NCBI GenBank assembly: GCA_964615365.1
Contig: CAZTOU010000023.1
Location: forward strand, 1 to 64,000
Length of the DNA: 64,000 nt
From: CAVXZE01 sp964615365
GTDB lineage: Bacteria; Myxococcota_A; UBA9160; UBA6930
Direction: 5' to 3'
Part shown: in pieces, positions 58,332-64,000 of the stretch
How the letters are laid out: each line of letters starts with the position of its first letter
How positions within the stretch are numbered: position 1 is the first letter of the stretch
Program-made: the position numbers and the translations under genes
Notes under the pieces: model-generated
What the model saw: the letters and a program-made list of their open reading frames with translations, nothing else
What the model was told of the DNA's origin: nothing
Database searches by the model: none

Positions 58332-58378
58332 TGTATAGATGCTATACATATTATGTATAGTATCTATACATCTGTCAA
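58332..58378 (-). promoter_or_regulatory. Promoter with tandem MarR operators before the flavoprotein operon
   Basis: On the minus strand TTGACA (58378-58373), a 17-nt spacer and CATAAT (58355-58350) form a strong promoter. The operators TGTATAG-N3-CTATACA at 58332-58348 and 58354-58370 overlap the spacer and the region after the -10 box. They are identical in half-sites to those at 53775-53812, 4.5 kb away, with a 22-bp centre spacing. Confidence 0.9.
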
Positions 58379-58396
58379 GGCCCCGCTACCTGCGGG

Positions 58397-59572
58397 CTAG
58401 AGCTCGAGGCGGTTGCTCCGGGCGATCCCCGCGAACCAGTCGGCGCTGGGCTTTCGGGTGCGGGCCTGGGTCTCGCGGTCCACCTGGACGATCCCGAATT
58501 GGGGCCCGTAGCCGTGGTTCCACTCGAAGTTGTCGAGCAGCGACCAGCAGAAGTAGCCGCGCACCTCGATCCCGTCGTCGAGGGTCCGCCCCACCCCCTG
58601 CAGGGCTTCGCCGAGGTAGCGGATCCTCTGCTCGTCGTCGGTGGTGCCGATGCCGCTCTCGGTGACGAAGATCGGAACCCGGGCGAGCTCGGCCGCGTAG
58701 CGGATCGCGACCTCGACGGACTGCGGCCAGTACTCGTAGCCCATGTCGAGGACCGGGGTGCCCTCTTCCGGGCCGGTCGGCAGGCCCCGCTCGTCGAGCC
58801 GGGTGCGGGAGTAGGCCTGGACTCCCACGTAGTCATCGCCGCGGGCGGCCTCGCAGAAAACGCCCTCGTAGGAGTGGCGCACCGAGGCCAGCTTCTCCTC
58901 GCAGCCCTCGGGCGCCCACCAGTCGCCCATGGCGATGGTGAGCCCGAGCGGGAACTCACCCGGTCCCGCCTTGATGGCCTGGTACGCCTTGGGGTGCGCG
59001 TCGAGGAAGACGTCGCTGACGCGGCCCCAGGCTTCGAAGTCCTTCCGGCCGGGCGGGAACTCGCCGACCAGGTAGCCAGCTGCCGCGACCACGTTGGGCT
59101 CGTTGATGGTGCAGCCCATCCCGATCAGATCGCCGAGCTGGGCGACGGCGCGCTCACAGAAGCGGGCGAAGCGATCGGCGGCGGCGGGGTTCTCCCAGCC
59201 CCCCTGGGCCGCCAGCCAGCGCGGCGTGGTGAAGTGGTGGAAGGTGACCACCGGCAGCACCCCGTGCTCGTGGCAGCAGGCGAGCATGCGGCGGTAGTGG
59301 TCGAGGGCGGACCGGGAGAAGAAGCCCTCCTCCGGCTCGATGCGCGCCCACTCGATCGAGAAGCGGTAGGCGCCGAGCCCGAGCTCCTTCACCAGTCGGA
59401 TGTCGTCGGGGTAGCGGTGGAAGGAGTCACAGGCGTCGCCCGAGGGCTCCACCACCTTCGTGTCGGGGGCGTGCTCGAAATCCCACCAGTCGCAGTTCCA
59501 GTTGCCGCCCTCGATCTGGTGCGCCGCAGTCGCCACGCCCCACAGGAATCCGTCGGGAAATTCGATCGCCAT
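58397..59572 (-). CDS. GH1 family beta-glycosidase
   Basis: A 391-residue GH1 enzyme. 'FLWGVATAAHQIEGG' is the N-terminal signature, 'GAYRFSIEWARIEP' follows, the acid/base Glu lies in 'MGCTINEPNVVAA', the nucleophile Glu in 'IFVTESGIGTTD', and 'GYFCWSLLDNFEWNHGYGPQFG' is the aglycone-site block. It hydrolyses or transfers beta-linked glucosyl or galactosyl groups in the cytosol; no signal peptide is visible. It is somewhat shorter than the usual 440-480 residues, with reduced loops. Preceded 19 nt upstream by the divergent control region of the flavoprotein operon; probably transcribed with the genes upstream on the same strand or on its own. Confidence 0.92.
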   Translation of the reverse strand: MAIEFPDGFLWGVATAAHQIEGGNWNCDWWDFEHAPDTKVVEPSGDACDSFHRYPDDIRLVKELGLGAYRFSIEWARIEPEEGFFSRSALDHYRRMLACCHEHGVLPVVTFHHFTTPRWLAAQGGWENPAAADRFARFCERAVAQLGDLIGMGCTINEPNVVAAAGYLVGEFPPGRKDFEAWGRVSDVFLDAHPKAYQAIKAGPGEFPLGLTIAMGDWWAPEGCEEKLASVRHSYEGVFCEAARGDDYVGVQAYSRTRLDERGLPTGPEEGTPVLDMGYEYWPQSVEVAIRYAAELARVPIFVTESGIGTTDDEQRIRYLGEALQGVGRTLDDGIEVRGYFCWSLLDNFEWNHGYGPQFGIVQVDRETQARTRKPSADWFAGIARSNRLEL

Positions 59573-59630
59573 GGCGGCGCACGGTAGGGTAATCGCCGGA
59601 ACCGTGCACCCGGGCCCGCGGCGCCCCTCG

Positions 59631-60668
59631 CTAAGCCCAGACGATCTCGGCCGGGTCGCGTGAGAGATGACCCAGGCAGTCCTGCCAGCGATACAGGATC
59701 AGCTGGTCCATCAGCTCGGACGGCCCGCCCCGTCGCTTGCGGTCGAGCTCGCAGCGCAACACGTCGAGGGCGCCGCGCACTTCGGGGCCGAAGAGGCTCT
59801 CGAGGTAGGCGGGCGGGATGCGTTCCCCACTCTCGTCGAAGCTGCCGTCTTCCCGGATCGGCGCGGGGGAGAGCGGCGGCACGTAGTAGACGTTCGCCTC
59901 CGTCCCGAACTCGGGATGCAGCGGCAGAGCCACCCGCCACTTCTCCACCAGCTTGTATACCGCGCCCCCTTCGTCGTCCAGGAAGCCCACGAAGGCAGCC
60001 CGTCCCGGGCACTGCCGCACGCAGGCGGGCGCCACACCCTGCTCGAGACGCGGGAAGCAGCCGATGCAGTGCTGGCTCACCTGCCGCGCCTGGTTGAAGT
60101 AGATCTTCTTGTAGGGACAGGCCTGGGCGCACTGCTGGGAACCGCGGCAGATGCTCTCGTCGCGCAGAACCAGCCCGTCCTCCGCGCGCTTGTACATCGC
60201 GCCCGAGGGACACGCCTCCACGCACGGCGCCCGCGTGCAGTGGTTGCAGGTGCGGGGCAGATAGAAGAAGTAGGCGTTGGGGAACTCGCCGCCCCCCTCG
60301 TCCTCGTCCCAGTTCATGCCCCAGCTCCGGCTCCCGGCGATCTTGCGGAGGTGGACGCTCCGGCCGTGGCCACCGCGCAGCACTTCGTCGTAGTTGTAGT
60401 CCCAGCCGCTACCGAATTCCTCGGCGGAGGGCAGCTTCCCCAGCGAGAGTCCTCCCTGGGCGTCGTAGCCTCCCCCCATCGTCTCCCAGTCGCGGGGAGT
60501 CCCGGCTCCGGGCTTGGTGTTGACGGTCATCCACCAGTGGTGCTCCGCCCCCTCCTGTTCGTGGCTCCACAGCATCTTGCACGCCACCGAGCAGGTCTGG
60601 CAGCCGATGCACTTGTTGAGATCGAAGACCCAGGCGAGCTGACGGTTCGGCTTTCGGTCGGTTCCCAT
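59631..60668 (-). CDS. Iron-sulfur beta subunit of complex iron-sulfur molybdoenzyme
   Basis: A 345-residue electron-transfer subunit with four ferredoxin-type cysteine groups: 'NKCIGCQTCSVACKMLW' (about 17-33), 'RTCNHCTRAPCVEACPSG', 'CRGSQQCAQACPYKKI' and 'QHCIGCFPRLEQGVAPACVRQCPGR'. The arrangement is that of NarH, EbdB and DmsB-type subunits of the type II DMSO reductase family (three 4Fe-4S and one 3Fe-4S or 4Fe-4S). It moves electrons between the molybdopterin subunit encoded just upstream (49 nt) and an external partner. No gene for a haem gamma subunit or membrane anchor is present in this window on the downstream side. Confidence 0.92.
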   Translation of the reverse strand: MGTDRKPNRQLAWVFDLNKCIGCQTCSVACKMLWSHEQEGAEHHWWMTVNTKPGAGTPRDWETMGGGYDAQGGLSLGKLPSAEEFGSGWDYNYDEVLRGGHGRSVHLRKIAGSRSWGMNWDEDEGGGEFPNAYFFYLPRTCNHCTRAPCVEACPSGAMYKRAEDGLVLRDESICRGSQQCAQACPYKKIYFNQARQVSQHCIGCFPRLEQGVAPACVRQCPGRAAFVGFLDDEGGAVYKLVEKWRVALPLHPEFGTEANVYYVPPLSPAPIREDGSFDESGERIPPAYLESLFGPEVRGALDVLRCELDRKRRGGPSELMDQLILYRWQDCLGHLSRDPAEIVWA

Positions 60669-60717
60669 GATCAGATTCCTTTCTGGTGCCGCACTGGTGA
60701 CTCGCGCTCGGGGCCCC

Positions 60718-63486
60718 TCAGCCCAGCTTCTGGATGTCGACGCGCACGGCCCGGTCGGCCGGGATCGGCTGCCAGGACATGAGGCGGTACTTCAGGTGTC
60801 CGTAGCCCCCGGCGAAGCCCAGGTGCTTGGTGTGCCCGGGCTCGAGGTCCGACTGGCTGTACCAGTTCTCGTGCTGGTAGGGCTCGAAGCCGTTGTAGAG
60901 GATCACCTGCTTCGGCCGCACCGAGGGCGAGATCTTGGCCTGGATGATGCAGTCCCCCACGTTGCAGACCAGCTTGATCTTTCCACCGTTCACGATGCCG
61001 AGCTCCTCCGCATCGGCGTCGTTGATGAAGACGAAGGGCTCACCGCGGTGGGTGTTCTGGATGATGTTGTTGGTCATGTTCATCGAGTGGATGCTCCAGC
61101 GGTTGTGGCCGCTGGTCATCTGGAAGCTCCGCTGCGCTCCGCCGTGGTTGGGCACCTCCTTGTGGGTGGGAAGCTCCTCGCCGGCCTCCAGGAACCACTC
61201 GTGGTCGATGTAGTACTGGGCCCGTCGCACCAGCGTGTCGTACGGGATCTTGTCCTCGGTGTGCCAGCGCAGCGGGTTGTGCACCTCGTCGGGCTTGATG
61301 GTGGACGCCTGGGATTCCCCGTGACCGGTCATTCCCCAGCCGGTCATGCGCACGAACCCCTTCTGGCGCAGGACCTCGAGGGTAGTCCCCTTGGGCAGGA
61401 TGCCGTAGACCGCGTTGTCGCGGAGATTCTCGTCCCAGAAGTCCTCCTCTTCGCGCACGCCTCCACCGAGCGTCATCCGATCCACCAGCCCCTCGAGGCT
61501 GTGCTTGGCGCCGGTCCAGTCCTGGATCTCCTTCACGCCGCGGGCCGCCGCGCGGCGCTCGATCGCCGCCAGCATCTGCACACCGATCTCGCGGTCCGGC
61601 AGGGCGTTGCCCGCGGGCGGCACCGCCCGATCCGTCAGCACCCAGTTCAGATGGTGTACCGAGGCCATGGAGTGGCCGAGCTTCTCGTAGTGCTGCGCCG
61701 CGGGCAGGATGTAGTCGGAGAAGAGCCCGGTGGTGGTGATCCGGTAGTCGACGGAGACCACCAGCTCTAGCTTGGGCCAGAAGTGCTCGAGCAGGTGCTT
61801 CTGGCCACCGCGGTTGCGGCGGAGGTAGTTGCCACCGGACTCGTAGAGCACCCTCGGCTCGACGGTCTGGTAGGCCTCCGAGATCTTCCCACCCCACCAG
61901 CCGCGCTCGATCGCCTCGGTGACGTACTCGTCGAAGCTGCGCTTCATCGACGGGCAATTGTTCTCGGGATCGTTCCAGCGCTCCTTGTATCCCATCTGGT
62001 AGTACCAGAGGAATGCGGGCGGGGCCGGCGCGCCGGCTGCTCCGGCCTCGCTGGCCATCTCGAGGATCCGGTTCAGGAGCATCTCGCGGGTCTGGGTGGG
62101 GTCCTGTGCGGCCATCAATCGGCGCAGCGCGATGAGGCCGGAAATGTGCCTGTGAGCGGCCTCCTGACCGGGGCCCTCCTTGAGGGGCATCATGATCTGA
62201 CCGTCCATACCGGTGACCGCCCAGGAGCGGGTGCCGGTGCCCCGCTTCCCCCAGTTCCCGGTCAGGCCCAGGAGCAGCGCCATCGCCCGCTCCATCAGAT
62301 CGCCGTGGTAGTACTTGCCCGAATTCCATCCGATGAAGATCTTGGTCTTGCGCGAGGCCACCTTGCGGGCGAGCTGGCGGATGTTCTCGGGATGGATCTC
62401 GCAGATATCCCCCGCCCTCTCCGGCGTGTAGCTCTCCAGGTGTCGCCGCAGCCTTGCGAAGACGGGCTCGACCTGGACGGTGCGGAGGTCCTTGAGCGTG
62501 ACTTCGAAGCGCCCGTCGAGCGCGGGCTCTACCCCGGTGGTCGCCAGAGTGTGGCGCGGCGCCGGCGTGAGCGTGTTGGTGAGCGAGTCCCACCAGAAGA
62601 ACTGGTCTTCGCGGTCTCCCTCGACGACCTCGCTCCCGCGCAGGAAGCGCCCGGTGTCCATGCGGACCAGAAGCGGCAGATCGGTCTGCTCCTGCACGAA
62701 CTGCCTCTTGTAGAGACCCGCGTCGATGATCACCTTGCACATCGCCAGGGCGAGCGCGGCGTCGGTGCCGATGCGAATCGGCTGGTGGTAGTCCGCGTGA
62801 ATCGCCGAGGGGCTGTAGTCCGGCGCGATGGTGACCACCTCACCGCCGTTGTACCGGGACTCGGCGAGGTAGTGATACCAGTGGATGTTGGTGTAGACGG
62901 GGTTGGCGTGCCAGATCAGCGTGAGATCGGCGAGGAACCAGTCGTCCATGGTGGAGACGGGATTGAAGAGCCCCCAGGTCAGGTGGTAGCCCGGACTGAA
63001 GTCCTGGAACTCCGCATCTCCATCCGTCATCGGCACGCCGACCAGCTGCGCCCAGGCCCGCGACGCATACGCCCCCACCTCCGGAGTGATGGGGACGACG
63101 ATCGACTCGGGCCCCTGCTCCTCGATGGCATCGAGCATCCGATCCGCGATGTCGTCGAGGGCCTCCTCCCAGGAGACCTCCTCGAATTTCCCCTCGCCTC
63201 GCTCGCCGACGCGCTTGAGCGGCGCCGTGACGCGGTCCGGCGAGTAGTGGCAGTGACTCCAGCAGGCCCCCTTCTGGCAGCCCATCGGGTTCATGTCGGG
63301 AATGCCCGCTTCGATGGCATGGAAGAGACCGGCCTGCTCTTCCCTCTGGATCTTGCCGTTCTTCGAATAGACGCGAAACGAGCAACCGCCGGGATAGCAG
63401 TCCACCGAATGGCTGCCCCAGGTCACCTTGTCCCACTTCCACATGCTCCGGTAGCGCTCTTCCCACTCTTCGAAGTCGGCGGTCAT
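60718..63486 (-). CDS. Molybdopterin alpha subunit, type II DMSO reductase family
   Basis: A 922-residue catalytic subunit. The N-terminal cluster region reads 'WGSHSVDCYPGGCSFRVYSK' and 'GCQKGACWSHCHYSPDRVT', a His-first FeS motif as in NarG, EbdA and related type II enzymes. Then come 'KFEEVSWEEALDDIADRM' and the C-terminal pterin-dinucleotide-binding block 'QMTSGHNRWSIHSMNMTNN'. Known relatives oxidise hydrocarbons or dimethyl sulfide, reduce nitrate, selenate or (per)chlorate, or hydroxylate steroid side chains; the substrate here cannot be told. The N-terminus 'MTADFEEWEERYRSMWKWDK' lacks a twin-arginine signal, so a cytoplasmic location is likely unless the start is wrong. No dedicated TorD-like chaperone gene is visible nearby. 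A TetR regulator gene lies upstream. Confidence 0.9.
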   Translation of the reverse strand: MTADFEEWEERYRSMWKWDKVTWGSHSVDCYPGGCSFRVYSKNGKIQREEQAGLFHAIEAGIPDMNPMGCQKGACWSHCHYSPDRVTAPLKRVGERGEGKFEEVSWEEALDDIADRMLDAIEEQGPESIVVPITPEVGAYASRAWAQLVGVPMTDGDAEFQDFSPGYHLTWGLFNPVSTMDDWFLADLTLIWHANPVYTNIHWYHYLAESRYNGGEVVTIAPDYSPSAIHADYHQPIRIGTDAALALAMCKVIIDAGLYKRQFVQEQTDLPLLVRMDTGRFLRGSEVVEGDREDQFFWWDSLTNTLTPAPRHTLATTGVEPALDGRFEVTLKDLRTVQVEPVFARLRRHLESYTPERAGDICEIHPENIRQLARKVASRKTKIFIGWNSGKYYHGDLMERAMALLLGLTGNWGKRGTGTRSWAVTGMDGQIMMPLKEGPGQEAAHRHISGLIALRRLMAAQDPTQTREMLLNRILEMASEAGAAGAPAPPAFLWYYQMGYKERWNDPENNCPSMKRSFDEYVTEAIERGWWGGKISEAYQTVEPRVLYESGGNYLRRNRGGQKHLLEHFWPKLELVVSVDYRITTTGLFSDYILPAAQHYEKLGHSMASVHHLNWVLTDRAVPPAGNALPDREIGVQMLAAIERRAAARGVKEIQDWTGAKHSLEGLVDRMTLGGGVREEEDFWDENLRDNAVYGILPKGTTLEVLRQKGFVRMTGWGMTGHGESQASTIKPDEVHNPLRWHTEDKIPYDTLVRRAQYYIDHEWFLEAGEELPTHKEVPNHGGAQRSFQMTSGHNRWSIHSMNMTNNIIQNTHRGEPFVFINDADAEELGIVNGGKIKLVCNVGDCIIQAKISPSVRPKQVILYNGFEPYQHENWYSQSDLEPGHTKHLGFAGGYGHLKYRLMSWQPIPADRAVRVDIQKLG

Positions 63487-63532
63487 CTCTGGCCTCCTTG
63501 GGGGATGGTTGGACGAACTGCACTGATCGAAG

Positions 63533-64000
63533 TCACGCGAAGCGGACGCCGAGGTAGCCGAGGAAGGCCCGCGTCAGCTCCTCAGTGAGGCGCTCGTCGG
63601 AGCGCGGGATGCCGTGGGTGCCCGGTGCTCCGAAGAGGATCGCCTCCTTGAGCACACCGAGCAGAATGCGGAAGCCGAACTTGGCGGCGAGGACCGGCTC
63701 CCGGTGACTGATCTCTTCGACCCGCGCCAGCAGAAGCTCGGACAGCTTGTCGCAGATGTGGCTGATGACGCGTTCCAGCTGGGCGGCGAGCTCGGGATCG
63801 CCCGGAGCCCGGCCCATGGCCTCCCGCAGCACGCCGATGCGCTCGCGGTGCACCCGCACCATGAAGCCGATCGCCTCGTGGGCGATCTCCGGGATGCTGG
63901 ACCCCTCCCAGCGCGCCGGATCCAGGGCCGCATCCGCGGTCCGGCACGCCTCTTCCCAGAGCTGCTCCCGGATGCTGCGAAGGATTCCCGCCTTGTCGCG
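63533..64000 (-). CDS. TetR-family regulator, truncated by the window edge
   Basis: The frame is open through the right edge, so the N-terminal DNA-binding part is missing except its end ('RDKAGILRSIREQLWEEA'). The remaining about 155 residues are the helical ligand-binding half of a TetR-type protein ('ERVISHICDKLSELLLARVE', 'ELTRAFLGYLGVRFA'). It ends 46 nt upstream of the molybdoenzyme operon on the same strand and may be its regulator and first gene. Part seen: about three quarters of a usual TetR protein. Confidence 0.75.
   Translation of the reverse strand, partial: RDKAGILRSIREQLWEEACRTADAALDPARWEGSSIPEIAHEAIGFMVRVHRERIGVLREAMGRAPGDPELAAQLERVISHICDKLSELLLARVEEISHREPVLAAKFGFRILLGVLKEAILFGAPGTHGIPRSDERLTEELTRAFLGYLGVRFA

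Noticed and set aside
56484..58349. A 621-codon minus-strand frame overlapping the flavoprotein gene
   Set aside because: It is a different frame of the same DNA; the SdhA-like frame has all FAD motifs while this one is Arg/Gly-rich and featureless.
60718..63486. A selenocysteine codon in the molybdoenzyme
   Set aside because: Because the genome uses Sec I looked for an in-frame TGA like those of formate dehydrogenases. The frame is uninterrupted and belongs to the type II group, which uses an aspartate ligand.
61783..63588. A 601-codon open frame on the plus strand
   Set aside because: It is antisense to the molybdopterin subunit gene; the translation has no domain and typical shadow composition.

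Overview
The window is GC-rich bacterial DNA (roughly two-thirds G+C by eye, not computed) with tightly packed genes, frequent 4-nt stop/start overlaps and several GTG/TTG starts. The gene content points to an uncultured Gram-negative bacterium, perhaps of the former Deltaproteobacteria or a neighbouring phylum. That content includes LolA-like and MMPL export, an LpxL-like acyltransferase, outer-membrane lipoproteins, B12-binding radical SAM enzymes, a type II DMSO-reductase-family enzyme and selenocysteine use. This placement is an inference. A 100-N scaffold gap flanked by an identical 55-bp sequence marks it as a draft, probably metagenomic, assembly. I saw no rRNA, tRNA, insertion sequence or CRISPR array.

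Left part (1-16.1 kb): a CheC-like and a PilZ protein, an enoyl-CoA hydratase-family protein, a secreted alkaline phosphatase, a phosphotriesterase-family hydrolase with a parvulin-type PPIase, and an alpha/beta hydrolase. Next comes a selenophosphate synthetase (SelD) that is itself a selenoprotein. A TetR repressor with a perfect 24-bp palindrome faces a fused E1 alpha/beta plus E2 2-oxoacid dehydrogenase operon. Two PlsC-type acyltransferases and a PEGA-domain lipoprotein follow.

Central part (16.2-44.5 kb): a large lipid/polyketide biosynthetic locus with two divergent arms leaving an intergenic region at 37054-37210. The leftward arm has 20 genes. They encode three complete ketosynthases, a Cys-less chain-length-factor-like ketosynthase, a half-length ketosynthase-like protein, two ACPs, FabG, a FabZ/ApeI-like dehydratase, a thioesterase, a CrtI/RetSat-like oxidoreductase and a HemW-like radical SAM protein. 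Also present are two B12-type radical SAM proteins, a fusion of a degenerate radical SAM/SPASM protein with an ApeP-like hotdog domain, a GT2-DUF2062 glycosyltransferase, an LpxL-like acyltransferase, an MMPL exporter, a LolA-like carrier and an outer-membrane lipoprotein. The rightward arm has an ACP, a condensation-domain-like acyltransferase, an FAD oxidoreductase, an AMP ligase and two more B12-type radical SAM proteins. The inventory combines an aryl-polyene-type type II PKS chassis with the CrtI-like and radical SAM enzymes typical of candidate ladderane loci. The product is most likely an unusual (cyclised, methylated or polyunsaturated) acyl chain attached to an envelope lipid. This is the best candidate for an undescribed system.

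Right part (44.5-64 kb): a BamE-like lipoprotein, an APH-family kinase split by the false gap, and leuA behind a leaderless leucine-rich leader peptide with an apparent attenuator. Then come a MauG/CcpA-type dihaem peroxidase, an exported nickel superoxide dismutase, a DadA-like oxidoreductase, an M19 dipeptidase and a membrane-anchored toroid-like protein. A MarR-controlled divergent sulfur-amino-acid module follows: an ATC-hydrolase-like protein and a CyuA-like cysteine desulfidase on one side, an SdhA-like flavoprotein and 2Fe-2S protein on the other. Paired TGTATAG-N3-CTATACA operators lie at both promoters. A GH1 glycosidase, a complex iron-sulfur molybdoenzyme (alpha and beta subunits) and a TetR regulator cut by the window edge close the window.
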